This document shows positions 12,701-26,000 of a stretch of 64,000 nt of DNA, one piece after another. The notes below the pieces were generated by a model, which did not search any database, was not told the origin of the DNA, and was given only the letters and a program-made list of their open reading frames with translations. The stretch is taken from contig NC_030850.1 of assembly GCF_000208745.1 (NCBI RefSeq), forward strand, positions 32,728,599 to 32,792,598, given 5' to 3'. Positions within the stretch are counted from its first letter, which is position 1. Each line of letters opens with the position of its first letter. The DNA comes from Theobroma cacao. Lineage: Eukaryota > Streptophyta > Magnoliopsida > Malvales > Malvaceae. The position numbers were made by a program, and so were the translations under genes.

Positions 12701-15700
12701 TTGGACATTGAGATTTGATCAACTAATATAAACCCTTTCTCTGTTTTTTACCAGTGATCAGAATGATTTCTTTCATTTCCACAAAAAGATTTTAAAAAAA
12801 TGATTCATCTATAATTGCATGACCCAACTATTACTTTCACCTAACTTTTTCCTTTCTTTCTCTTGAATTTAACTCATACTGTTGAGGACAAGATTTTCAA
12901 AAACACCGAAGTGAATTTAGTTTACCAGTTGACATGCTGCTCTTTTATCCTTTAATAAGCCTTGATGCTTCTGACCTTTCCAATCTATAGCTATCCATAG
13001 GTACCATATCAACATGATGCAAGCAAAATTGTATTTAATTATATAATGTTAATAACACTATAAAAGCATGCGGCAAAATTTCTATTTGCTGGTTTGTCTC
13101 TGTCTCCATGATGCAACCCTTGCAAAATTGATGCTTTCCTGTAACCAATAGCGACCATTTTTCAATTAATTAGGACCTTTCGCTTGAGCCAATGACTCTT
13201 AAAAACCTCTCCTGATCAAATGGCTCATGTTGGAATGATTGTCACTCATCAGGGTATGCCTTTGGTACATTTTTTTCTGAACTGGAAAGGGAAAATTATC
13301 AATCAAACGTTGTCCTTGTCACTCCACTTTCATTTATCTTCAAATCTGCCCTTTCTTGAGTTCTCCTTTTAAACAATGAATGAAGGATATTTTAAACCCT
13401 GGTAAAGATAGCAATTGCATACTGCTGAGCTTCCTTCAAAACAATTTTAACATAAGTTTGTGAAAGATAATATAATATTATTTGTTCATAAGGGTATAAT
13501 TAATTACCAATTCAGCCAAAAAGGAGGGGGAGGGGGGGTCTAATTATCTCCTAAGTGGAGGTCAATGATGTAATACGTGATGAAAGTTGACTATCATTTT
13601 CCACTATAAGCAAAAGGGGGCGATGTAATTATTCAAAGTTAGGGGGGAGACAAGGAAAGCATTTAGCTTGACAAAGCTCGACAAAGGCTTTAATCAACTT
13701 GCCAAAGCCTTTTTGATAATTGATGGGGGGTTAAATATGTTAATCCCCCCTTGTAATGCTATCTTCCTTGTGATTAAAGTCAAATTGCCATCATACTTTT
13801 TGGTCTCTCTAGATAAGTTAAAAGCATATATGTGTGTGTGTGTGATATATGGCATATGATAATTAAAAAGCTAAAACCCTTTGGTTTTTTCTCTGCCAAA
13901 AGCACTTTTTGACATTTTACTTTGGGGTTAAATTCAGTTTTCAGTTGTGACTAACTCAAAAGAGATTCCTGGCTTTGTCTATTTCACTAATTATGATGGC
14001 AAGTCATCGTCTGCAAATTGTTTTAGAAAACCCAGGAAATTAAACTGATGGAAATAAATAAGCCATCTTTTTACAATATTCAATCTAAATGCAATCTCTT
14101 TCAGATCATAAAAGTAGGTGATCATTTTTGATTTAAGACTATCGACAACGATAAGGTCAATTGCTACAGGTTAAAGCTGAAATCAGTCTTAGTTGAGTGT
14201 TTAATAGATGTGTGTAATGACAAATGCATGTGCTTATGTTGCCTCTAATGTTAATGGGGCTGGTTTAGTGGGATACATTAAGGGTCATCCTGAATAGACC
14301 CCTCTCTCTCAGTGCCAAGGGGCTCTAGGCACACAAGGAGGAACGTGATGTGCTTCCAGCCGAAATCAAGAAGAAAAAAAAAAGAGAGAGAGAGAAGAGT
14401 GGGACAATTATTGTGCAAACTGGGTGCAATTCTTTGGGCCGTTAACATCAGGTTCCTGGCGGCCTCAAGGACGGAAAAGTAAAATAGAAAAAGGGTTTGT
14501 CCAATAGCATATGTGAAATTATTAGGGAATTTAATGAGGACTTAGCACAACGTCTAATCCCATTATCCCCAAAGTAGTGATAGTTGGACTTTCTTGTCAA
14601 TTGGTTGTCATCCCTTTCGGAAAGAGATGGGTTAAAAAAGATAATGAAAATGTGAGGCACCTCTTCTTTTGTTTCAAGGACATATAGATTATGTCCATCG
14701 ATATTTCAAACAGCTGGTTTGATTAGAATCTTCAATATCCTAATCCTTGTGAATGTTATCCTTCGCTAATATCCCATCAAACCCCAAACCCCAAATCCCT
14801 TTTCTTTTCTTTTATCTATTTTGCAATTTTTGGCTCATTTTTATGATTTAATGGTTCACATTCATTTTACTACTACTAATAGTACAGATATTATTCAAAG
14901 ATGAATCATCACTTTGGGCTTGGTGAAAGAGATGGCAATGAGTCCCAAAATATCAAGTACATATTGTTCTTTTATATTTACATGTATAGAAAAAAAAACA
15001 ATCATCTTAAGTTGTTCTTCCTTCAAACACAAGAAAATTATATCCCATGATTCCATTTTCAATTCTTTAGCTAAATCATCACCCTTTTGGAGTCCTAATA
15101 AAACATCCAATCATATTTGACAATGAAATATATTTTAGTTAGTAAGATAATTTATTAGGAGTGTTCAAGTTAATTTCTATCCAGAATCATGAAATTTGTT
15201 ATTTAAAAGTAAAGATGGAAATATAATAGATGATATTAACGAAAAAAGAGTTAATTTCATATTCACTATCTTAAAATTATGATTAAATGTTTAATTAGGT
15301 ATCTAAAATTTAAAAATTTATAATTAAGTATTTAAAATTTTATTTTTATTAAATAATTTGTATTCGAAGTTAATTTCGTTAATGGAATTATCTAAGTGTA
15401 CGATATGTTTAAGGCAATGAAAGTTGAATTATTTAATTATAATGTCTTTTCAAGTATGAAATCAATAATTTTATTTTATCGTAAGTTGAGTACCAATCGT
15501 GTATTAACTTCACAAAAAGGGAAAAAAAAAACTAAAATAGGAGATCCGAAGCTTTAGTTTGATAGGGCAAAGACATGAATGTAACAAGGAAATGGTTGAA
15601 AGGCGGTCGTGTGGACATGATGCAGGTCGCTAAGCTAGATCTTGTGCATGTAAGGACATATGGTGGACTTGAAACTGTCACCGTCTTTGTAGGTGGCAAA

Positions 15701-16372
15701 TACTGAGAGACTTTCTTCTTTTTTTTTTTTTTTTCCTTTTCAGTTTTTGAGTATCAGGAGAATACAGATCGTATCCCCAAGAGGCCCCAATGAGGATACA
15801 AACTCCTGCTACTAGCCGACCGTACTTGGGTCTCCATTGCATGAATTTGGCCAAAATCTTTAATTTTTGTACAATGCCCTCAATCATTGGCATCCCTTTC
15901 AATATTTCAAATTCAATATTCGACACCCATTTTTGAAAAAAAAAAATTAAATTTGTCTCTTACTAGTATTTTTTTATTAAAATTTTAATTTTTTATAATA
16001 CCAAAAAATTGAAAATAATATTATAGGATATGAAAACACCTAAGAATTTTGCATTTAAAAAAAAAGAGAGTGGACATGATTTTGAGATATTCCAGACATA
16101 AGCGTTAATTGGATAATCAAAATATGTCTTTACTTACATTTAAATTATTCGAAGACAATAATATCAAATTTATATGATATCGATTCTCATATTTATTTTA
16201 AGCAACGACAACCAAATTGAAAACAAAAAAATCATACATGATTTTTTCTTCAAATAAAATTCAAATAGTATTAAGATATTAACAAAGAACTCTATCCAAA
16301 TTCTCCCCCCACTTGCTGCTATTGATCAATAGTAAATAAAAAAAATATCTGGTTATATATATAGAGAGAAAT
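9758..16372. other. Long intergenic region, no gene supported
   Basis: 9.8-10.6 kb is extremely AT-rich. 10.65-13 kb is of mixed composition with a TGCC repeat at 10925-10940 and short open frames lacking domain features. 13.5-13.75 kb has G-rich runs. 14.36-14.40 kb has an A-rich then GA-repeat tract. 15.3-16.3 kb is AT-rich again. I checked for tRNA-like and conserved miRNA sequences by eye and saw none that I would defend. Confidence 0.5.
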
Positions 16373-16945
16373 CAGGATTGGCTCTAAGGTAAGGCGAGCT
16401 AAGCGCTTGCTTTAGGCCTCAAAATTTAATAAGTCTCATTATTTTATAATTAATAATTAATTTATATTAAAAATAAAATAATTAAAAAATATTTACTTAT
16501 CTTCTCATGTTTAATAAATATCTATTTTCTTTCATTTTTTACTTTTTTTTTTTTATAATTGAGAGAGGGAGATTCGAACCCTACTCCTTAGATAGGGAGA
16601 TTATGCACCAACCAATAAGACAAATGCTCGGGTGCTTTTTCACTTTCTTTTTAATTCTTAACTATTTATCTCATTTCTCATTAAAAATATGTAAAAATCA
16701 AATAATTAATAAAATGACATATTTTCTCAATTTCCTAATTATGTGTCTATAATTTTAATTTTTTTATCGCTTCTCAATTTTCACAATGATATTAATTCTC
16801 AACTATTTCTCTTATTTTTAATCAACTAATAATAATATGTATTTAATAATCTCTAACTATTTTAATAAAAAAAATCTCATTTTTTTAATTTCAAAAAAAA
16901 TCTTAATTGAATATTTAACTTTAAACCTGTGAAGTTATTGAGCCG
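16373..16945. mobile_element. Degenerate non-autonomous DNA element with an embedded SINE fragment
   Basis: Begins near 16373 with AGGATTGGCTCTAAGG, followed by GCTTTAGGCCTCAAAATTT, and ends near 16945 with TTGAGCCGCCCTTAAG. The two ends are imperfect inverted copies around a GGCTC core, and the interior is AT-rich with no coding. The GGCTCTAAGG...GGCCTCAAAATTT layout matches a repeat type common in plant genomes. The superfamily is uncertain and no target-site duplication was found. Confidence 0.4.
16556..16640 (-). mobile_element. tRNA-derived SINE head fragment
   Basis: On the minus strand the segment reads TTATTGGTTGGTGCATAATC, then CTCCCTATCTAAGGAGTAGG, then GGTTCGAATCTCCCT. GGTTCGAATC is a good RNA polymerase III B box (plus-strand positions 16571-16580), and the TTATTGGTTGG segment, about 16607-16618, fits a degraded A box. 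This is the arrangement of plant tRNA-derived SINEs. It does not fold as a full tRNA. A related fragment lies at 57085-57150. Confidence 0.6.
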
Positions 16946-16969
16946 CCCTTAAGAGAAATTATACATGAA

Positions 16970-17175
16970 CCACTCCCAGCACGTCAGCTATAAACCCATC
17001 CAATTATATTATGCCATGCCATCACATGTGTCCACCTTATAAGCAGCAACAACAACAACAACATTTCTTCCACTACCAATGGCTTCATTACACCAGTGCT
17101 CCATCACCATGGTTGCAACGTGACAACGACAAGGACGAATACCTCGCTCAAGCCTTGGGTACTTATAGATAGATA
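16970..17175 (+). pseudogene. Gene-start-like relic: promoter, leader and short interrupted frame
   Basis: The stretch looks like the 5' end of a plant gene: CACGTCAG and CACATGTG motifs, a TATAAG-like word near 17038, an AAC-repeat leader (17047-17062), then an ATG at about 17079. The frame opens MASLHQCSITMVAT, typical of the start of a plastid-targeted protein, and hits a stop after 14 codons. Nothing recognisable follows. It may be a truncated copy of a nuclear gene for a chloroplast protein, but chance is possible. Confidence 0.25.
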
Positions 17176-17445
17176 GGTTTCAAAAACTTTAATCTGGGTT
17201 TGATTTATTTGTATTTCAGAGAAGAGAATAATCATTGTTGGAGCAAAACAGAGAGTATAATTTTATTATATTATAAAAACATAAAATAATCAATTATGTT
17301 AGATGAATTTCTTTTAATAATATGCATAATATTCAAGTCTTTTTTTTTCATTTTTAAAAAGATTGCTACCTATCCATGGAGGATAGGATAAAATAGTGTT
17401 AAGAAATTTTTGAGTTCATCAGGTTTGAACAAGAGAATTCTCTTA

Positions 17446-18450
17446 TGACATGCTTGGCTCACTGGAAAGAATAGAATAAGAATAGAATAGTCATTCCAAG
17501 GGAATAGAATAGAGGAATAATAGCTATTACGTAGATTGGTTCATGAGAATGGAATAGGATAGAAATTGTTATTATTACTTATTTCATTAATTAGTTGGCA
17601 GGAATATTTTAAGAATGGTTAAGGAATAATGGGTAAATGATAAAAATACCCTTTATTAAAATTTAAAGATTTTTTTATTAAAAAAAAAAAGAANGTTAAG
17701 GAATAATGGGTAAATGATAAAAATACCCTTTATTAAAATTTAAAGATTTTTAATTAAAAAACAAAAAGAACTATGATAAGAAATAAATATTTTTTATTAA
17801 AATTAAAGAATTTTATTTTGTTAAAAGATAAAAATATTCTCAGCAATAAAATCAAAATAACTTTTACTATAATTAAATAATATTTTCACCAAAATACAAA
17901 CATATTTTTATTATATTTTAATAATATTTTGTATAAGAAGATAATTAAACCTTTTATTATAATTAAATAATATTTAATATTAAAAAATAAAATATATTCT
18001 TCATTAAATTTAAATAATACTAAATAATATTCTTTGTTACATTTATTATATTCAAATAATAATATTAAGTAATATGCTTTATAATATTTATTATATGAAA
18101 TAATATTTAAATATTTTCATTTCCCTTTTTTGGAAAATAAAGTAAAAAATTTTGTGTCTTTTGTGCTTTAGAGAGAGGAGTGAGGAAGAGAGAGAAAAAA
18201 TAGGTTTAGTATTTTTTAATAAGGTAATTTTTTAAATTGTAAAATGGTATATTTATCTAATCAATTTTTTTTCTTATTCCCAACAATTTAAAATAGCTAT
18301 TACCAAGGGAGACCTTGGTAATGGCTATTCAAGCTTCTTTTGGAATGATTATTCTGAAGAATAGTCATTCCATTAAACCAAATGCAGCTTTATCTCAAGA
18401 ATGAGAATAGGGAAGGAATGATTATTCTATTCCCCCAACCAAGCATGCCC
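17446..18450. mobile_element. Tourist-like (PIF/Harbinger) non-autonomous element with TTA target-site duplication
   Basis: The 5' end reads TGACATGCTTGG and the inverted 3' end reads GGGCATGCTTGG. Just inside, GAATAGAATAGTCATTCC is mirrored by GAATAGAATAATCATTCC. The element is flanked on both sides by TTA (17443-17445 and 18451-18453), the 3-bp duplication of the PIF/Harbinger superfamily. About 1 kb, AT-rich, no transposase. An N at 17694 lies inside. A second, more diverged member is at 60317-61135. Confidence 0.82.
17618..17760. repeat. Direct duplication around an N base, possible assembly artefact
   Basis: The sequence from 17618 (GTTAAGGAATAATGGGTAAA) is repeated almost identically from 17695, immediately after the single N at 17694. 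Both copies share over 55 bases and diverge only in a poly-A/T tract. Two overlapping contig ends joined without collapsing would look like this; a real 77-bp tandem duplication is the alternative. Confidence 0.7.
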
Positions 18451-18629
18451 TTAGTGTATGAATAAAGATCATTTAATATTCTAAAGAAAGTAATTCTTAA
18501 CATCTATTATCTTAAATACATTTGTTAAAAATATAACCTATTTTCCAATTTAGTTGGTGCAAATTAAAATTTTTATTAAAATTTGAACTTTTTTTATATA
18601 TCTAAAGCATTTTAGGATTTAAGTGTGGA

Positions 18630-18790
18630 TACAGGGGTGGATTGAAAGTGACGACGATTGTCACCTCTCAGTTTTTATTTTTTTTTTATTATTATAGATA
18701 TAAAATTTGAGACATATAAATTTATAATTTTTTATGATTACTCTTTAATCATCTCTAGTATAAAATTTTAAATTAGTCACTATGTAGGTT
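18630..18790 (+). repeat. Dispersed repeat, copy 1
   Basis: Runs from GGGGTGGATTGAAAGTGACG through TATAAAATTTGAGACATATA to ATGATTACTCTTTAATCATC. The same order of motifs occurs in opposite orientation at 24366-24532. Family not identified; no coding. Confidence 0.6.
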
Positions 18791-19568
18791 GCTACCCCAT
18801 CCTAAATCCATCTTTGGCTTATGCGGTAAGAGTGGTCTATGTAGCACTCTTTTCTATTCTTAAATGTCTATCTTTTTTTAAATTTTTATGGAGATTAAGA
18901 TAAAAATCTTGATTTTGATGTAGTTTATATTAAAGTTTTAAAAAATGTTCAATATATTTTAATGTAAGAAGATAAGAAGATTAATGAAAATAACTTGGTA
19001 ATATGGAAAAATTAAGAGCATTAGATTTTTAAAAATGGAAAAGAACTTTATTTTAGAACATCAAGAAAAAGAAATATGGACAAAAAAATGAGAGAGATAG
19101 AGAGATACTTCTCCTGGATAACCATATTTAAGTAAAATCCTATTAGATTGAGATAACGTTATTAAGTCAATAATTTTAACAAAATAATACTATAACCTTA
19201 CTAAAGAATCTAACTTCAAAAAGAAAAACACCTAAGTTATACTTATAACAATATATGTATATTTGTGTATGATACTATGTACATATTAGAACATCCTTTA
19301 TGCTATGACTATAAATAGAACAGAAGATGATATGACATTTGTCTTAATTTAGATTTGACACTTCAATTAGTATAACTTAAGAGCATATTTGATTGTAAGT
19401 CGTCACATAATTAATCAAATTAATAAATTCATAATACATCTAAATTGACATGGGTGAATTTTATAAACTCATTTGTAAAACTTAACAATTCCGATTTCTT
19501 ATCAATAAATTAAATAATAATGAAAATGTAATATCTCCACTCAAAATATTTAAAAAAAAAAAACCAAA

Positions 19569-19749
19569 TGCATTAATTACAATATTATTTTTGTAAATAT
19601 CATCTTAACAGTGTTGATTGACACGAATTAATTTGGATTCTTTTTTAAACTCTTTATTATCATTTCTCTTAAACAAACATTAAACAGTATTTACAAACAC
19701 TTATTAAGATGATATTTATACAAAAAAAATTTGTTATAACTAATGTATT
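19569..19749. repeat. Inverted repeat with ~50-bp arms, hairpin-forming, MITE-like
   Basis: Left arm 19569-19613 (ending AATATCATCTTAACAGTG) pairs imperfectly with right arm 19698-19749 (starting CACTTATTAAGATGATATTT), separated by about 85 bases. The region is AT-rich and has no coding. A short fold-back MITE is the simplest reading. Confidence 0.55.
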
Positions 19750-20039
19750 ATTTATTTTTAAATTTAATAAAAAATATTTTTTAAAATAAAATTTTAACTA
19801 ATCTTAAGAAGTTTTTGCAAACCAACAATTTCTTTTATACAATGTAATATAATCATCGTTAGTTATCACAGCAGAATCAAGGAAGGTGGTCAGGACGGGA
19901 GGAAATACAGCTAGAGGGCAGAGGAAAGGTGTTCGTATCTGGTGTACATAGCCAATGGGAAACTGACATGAAGAACGAAGCGACATTGAGGTAGACGTAC
20001 GGATAGGTGAAGATGTGACGTGGGATTTACAGTTGGCTG

Positions 20040-23000
20040 AGGTAGTTGATGGGCCCCGTCCAAAGACGCACACGTGTTGGAGAGCGAGCCAGATTAAAAA
20101 GGCTTCTTTCTTTCATATTGGTCTGGTGTCCGGTGACTGTGGTTAAAAACCAACTACTTTGGGCAATCATTAAACCGTTACGACACAAATCTTCCACCCC
20201 CCCCGTCCCCCCCAAGTGGTTCCTGGGCCCCACCCAACATTTTCTTTTTACGTTGCCAAATATAAATAAATAATAAAAAAAGTTTCCGGCTCTGTCTGGG
20301 TTACACCATCCTTGTAATTGATACAGGGAAATGTCAAGTTTTTTCTCATATGAATGAATACTATTTCATGCTCAATTGCATTGCGACAATTGTTGTTAAT
20401 CATCTGGTAATACTGTTTAAAGTCGTTAATTTGGGTGGTTCATTTTTCTGTCGAATGATGAAGGGTTTGATAATCATATTCATAATCTCAATTATGCAGA
20501 TAAAGAGGTATCATTGAGTTTCATCATTACTTAATTTGACACAGGGTTCATTCTTGAATTATTCAGAGTAATATATGATGCAATCCTAGTCGTCCATTGA
20601 AACTTCCAGCCAAACAGGGGGTAAGGGATACTGGGGATTTGTATTGGCAGGCGAAATAGTAACAGAGATTTGTCCACGCATCAGCTGACACATTTACCAC
20701 ACTAAAACATTAAAAAATTAATAAAGTTTTGGGCTTTTAAAAGTTAAAAACCCGAAAAAGGAAAGTGCCATGTAGTAATAAAAAAATGTATATATATATA
20801 TATATAAGAAATTGTTGTCAGGTCAAGAGGCAAGATTTTAGGGCCAAAAGTGGCTATTTTAAGTTATTAAGCAAAAATCATTATAATAATAATGGCAGAC
20901 AAACAGGGAGCAAAATATTCCATCTGTGAAAGAATATACAGCAAAGGGTAGTGAGAAATGAGTAGCGGCGGGGTTAAAAGAGGGGTTTGCCGACAATCCT
21001 TGTTCAAGTGATGGTTATGGTACTGTTTTCCACACAACTTTTTCAATCCCCAAAAGAAAAAAAAAAGAATCAAATATGAAATCTTTACTTGATTATGTTT
21101 TCACACCTGTACTGGATGAATCCGCAGGAAAATCTTTTTGGAGAGTTAAAAGAAGCAGCAGCACTCGAAAAGAGCTTTGGGATTTCTTTCTTTCTTTTTT
21201 TGCCCTTTTCATCTTCGACATCAATGCATTGCATGGTCATGATAATCAATCATTATTTTTACATCCCAATGCACGACACATCACGTCATCGCCCTAGTCA
21301 TAGATGGGAGGGAAGGCGGTCCCAATGATGGACGGCCAGATCATGAGGCCCACAATCCACAGCTTTCTTGACATTGTGTGTAAACGAATTGGGTCCCCAA
21401 AGAGGGAGGATGGGGGGGAGCCCTAGGAGACCCTGGCTGCCCCTATTTTCCTTTTCTTTCTTTTCCTGCAAAAAATGAATGGATTTTAGACGCCTTTGAT
21501 TGCAATCTTGAATTATCCGACCTTACCTTACCCTTTTGTGATGCCGTCGGATGTTTAGGTGTACTTGACAAGAAGAATGTGACATATCCTTTGAATAGTA
21601 ATTAAGGTCACCTTTTCTATGCTAGGAACTCCCCTTTGGGGCTGATTGGGTCCCTTATTCAAAACCCCAATTCAGGGATTTCCAACTTTTGTGTGCAGGC
21701 GCCTTTTTCATTGTGATGATCAAATCAAAAATCTGGAAAACTACAAGGGTCGGTTATATACAAAAATCGAATTGATTTTTTTCTCCTCGATTTCCTTAAC
21801 AGATGAAACATCCAGTTTGACCGACTTTGTGATGTTAATCATTCTGAGAGAAGAAAACAACACAAAAGGAGAAGATAGAAGAATGGTTGAATAACTCCTA
21901 GAATAAACTACTGCTGTATTGATCAAACTCCTATTTTGGGAGGAAATATATGGTACTATACCATGAATTTTGTTTTTCCCTCTGCCTGCAATGTTTACTT
22001 TCCATTTTGGCATTATTTTTGAACCTTAAATGGGGAAAATGATTAAAGATACATGGCCCTATGGGTGGGGTTTAATTGGACAAATGTCACATATTCTAGA
22101 CCCCACCCAACACCAAAACCTTATCTATCTTTGCCATTAATTTCAATTTTTTTTTTCCTTTCTTTCTCCCTGTAGGGATAAACATGAAGTGGGCAACGTT
22201 TAAATGTGGTTACATTTTGAGGGGAGTTCCCAGCTCATCCACTTGTAGGGGACAAAATATAAACCAAGTACCTAAATTGTGATTTAGGGCTGGATCCGGT
22301 CATTAGCACACTCGTGCAAGCAATGTACCTAGACAACTGAAAGGATTTTGCCACACCCTTGCTTTGATCTCGATGTCATTCTTGATTGTACTGCTTGTAG
22401 GCCATCACCTAATCTTTGGTCTTAACCTTAATTGCCGCTTGACCTTAAATAATTGTGCTCTGTCTCTCTCATCTCTCTGAACTCGGGCTTTGCTTTGTAC
22501 TTTTCTTGGGTGCCATTGGATGAGGTGCGCAAGTAAAATTCCTGATGTTTCTAAAGATAACAATTTTTTATTTGCAATTTGAGAGATGAAAACCAATGAG
22601 TTTCCAGAGCCAGCGATTTCCCCTTTTCTTTAATTCTCAATGTCTGCAGGCTGCGGCTTTTGGCTTTTGAGAATGTTTGTACTCCTTAATTTGCAACTAG
22701 CTAGTTTCTTTGCACTATTTTTAATAAACTGTGAATATTTTACTTTGGGTACTGCATTCCCTTGACATTCTCGTTCAACGTTATGAAGGCAACCAGGTAG
22801 AAATGCAGCAACATCAATTGAATCCCATCAAGGAATTAGCAGTTACAATTATATGTGATTGTACTAACAATTTTAAAATTAAATCAAGTTGATATTTCAA
22901 CATTTAATTCAATAACAGGTACATATATATATATCCTCCTATTTAAGAAATAATATTAAATTCCCTTTTATTCACGCTCATAATAGTATTGATTGTATTA

Positions 23001-26000
23001 AAAAATTGAAATCAAATCAAGCTTTGATTATGATGTAGAAGTTCAAAAAAAGGTATATATGAATATCCTTTTTGTATGTCTGCAATTGGATTTGAAAACT
23101 TCCCCTAAGAAAAGGGGGGAATTGGGGGCATCCTTGAGAAATCCACAATTTGACCTCCAAAAGAACCAAAGCTAACCACTTCTCGACCATGACTAAAATT
23201 TCAAAACCAATTATGATGCTAATGATGCTGTCAAATTAAAGCCTGCAGCAAGTAACAATATTTCTTTTCATGACAAGCCCAGGGAAACAAAATTCCTTTG
23301 GGAATAGGATGGAACTCGGAAAACCCAAGTCAATGAATTGAAGCCAAGCATTAAAAATGATACAGCCGACCGGCCGTGGATCTTCTTAGGGGTATCAAAT
23401 ATCATTAGCATAATGTTTTTAATTTAATGGTGAAAGACAACGGTTGACTAAAGGAAACAGCTCATGTGCTTGCATATGATAAGCTCGCGAGTAAATGATG
23501 AGGCATGCAGATATAATTAGACGAAGTATCTTTTTTTAAATAAAAAAATAAATTCCTGGGGTATACAACAATATATAATTTGATCTTGTTGGATGTGTGA
23601 ACTGGGACATTGCTAAGGTCAAGGAAGCCTCCTACTGGCGTTACAATGTAGACAAACCAGCTATAATACCAAAATGAGACAGAAGAAAAGAAAAGAAAGA
23701 GAGAGAAAGGAGTTGAAGATGCTCGATGGGTTCGGTTGTCTGTATATATATAGGATTGAACACTTTGAATGGAATATTTGCCTTTCCATCAAACTAAATA
23801 TGCAAATAGCTAAACGACGTACTTTTTTCCATGTTTTCTTTCGGAAACCAAAACCTTAATTATCTTCTACTTGAAATATATATATATAAAGATAAAATGC
23901 CAAGGAATCTTTCCATCCTTTCTGTTGTAATATAAACAAGCAATTGGCTATAATTGTCAGAAGGGACATAATCCATGGTCTTTTAGTGTAAAGTTGTGCA
24001 TTTATAAAATATCTAATGTTTCACGAATTATGTGCTTTGTGGGAATAATAGATTGAATTCTGGTATCTCACAAAGAAACAAATCAACAACAGAAAATTTT
24101 GAAAATAAAAAAGTTGAATTAGGCTGTGAAATAATATAACGGCTTGATTTTGTCATGCATAATAAGTTCTTGTTTAAAAGAAAAGTAAAAAATATACTAC
24201 AACCTGGGAAATTATGTAGTTTTTTTTTTTAAACATATTTCATATATAAAAACGAGATAATGTTTACACAAGTACTGACTTGAGTCTGTTTTCATGAACA
24301 ACTCGATTGTCAAAATTAATATTTCTTTAATTAAAAAATAAATTAAATAAAAGTAATTCTATTAAACGGTTATCAGTGGTAGATTTAATATTTTATTTGA
24401 TAGATGATTAAAGAGTAATCATATAAGATTATCAATTTATATATATCAAATTTTATACATATAATTATAAAAATTAAAAATTGAAAGGTTATGGCCGTCA
24501 TCTCCGATCACCACCTTAGCTCCACCCTTGATCATAATGACATCTATGAAATGTGAAAGATAATTACACTCAAGTATTTAACTACTAATGATAGGTAACT
24601 GTGTTCATTATTTATCAAAGAATTAGATCAGAATTTCTATTTTTTTAATAAGAAAAATGTGAAGATATTGTCCATAAAATTAGAGAGGAGAGCACTAGGA
24701 TTCCATTTGATTTGTAATTGTCGTGAAATCTTGCAAAGAGGGAAAGAATAATGTACCTAGGGTAAAAACCATCCTACACCATGCATGTTTTCAAATTTGG
24801 GCAACCTAATGCATTAGTTTTGAATAATATATCAATCTAAAATATGTATTTAAAGGCATAGTTTTTTTAATTATTATCATTTGTTGGAAAAATTAACCCA
24901 ATTTTCCATTCCTTACAAAATATAGAAAACTATTTTTCTTTTTGCTTTTTCAACTTTCGGCTAATTTTTTTTTAAAAAAAACAAAATATAAGTTTTTAAC
25001 TCTCTTTATTAGCCCTTATAAAAGCAAAAATGATACTCCACTAAGTTATTTTTTTTTTCAATCCATTTTCTAAAATTAAGCACATTTTTTAATAAAATTG
25101 TAAAAAAACTAGAAGAATGGAAAATGTTTTGCAAATATAAAATGTCCTACTTTCTAATTTCTAAAAAAAGGAGAGAGAGATATATATTTAAATATGTTTT
25201 CCATTCCTAACTATTTTTTAGAAAATAAAAATAATAAAAGCGCGCTTCTGAGTTCTAACCACTTTTTCTATCTGTTCTGTATGTTCAAAAATTCATTTTG
25301 CCTTATTCTTTACCATTAAACAAGATTTACGAGTTCTAATTTTTAAGTTTAGTATTTTCCAGAGTATATATATATATTAAAAATCTTGATGAATTTGATA
25401 TATATATTTATATATGTTTATATTTCTCAAAATACAAAGAAAAATATAATTTTCTCAAGACGCATAAACAAATTATATTCGTTTCACTTTTTGTTTCCTG
25501 AAAAAAAAAATTTAATAGTAAAATTAATTTTAAAAATAAAATATATAATAAGTTCCATTTCTTATCCCAAGAAAACACTTATCTTTAGATTAAATTAATA
25601 TAGATTAATTTCAATAGTGAAATTAATATGAGTACGTATGGCTTGCAACTGGCAGATAATACTATACTTTCCTATTCCAGATTACACGTAAAATAAATTC
25701 TAAGTATTTCATTCCTTAGCAGAAAACAATCTCAACGTTTGCTCAGGAGCAATATGTCTAATATCTTCCATATAGAAAAAAACTGCAATATTAATTAATA
25801 TCTGTTTTATTTTTCTAAAATCAGAACCGAAGTGCACTTTTTATACACTGATAATGGGTTTCAATGATACTTTTGTGATTGCAAATTAAAAGATTAAAAT
25901 TAGAATTTTATTTAACCAGAAAAAAAAAGAAAATGAAAAAGGATTGAATGATGAGTCTGTCGGTGGAGGAGTACGTATGAGCATTCCTAATCGCTACCTT

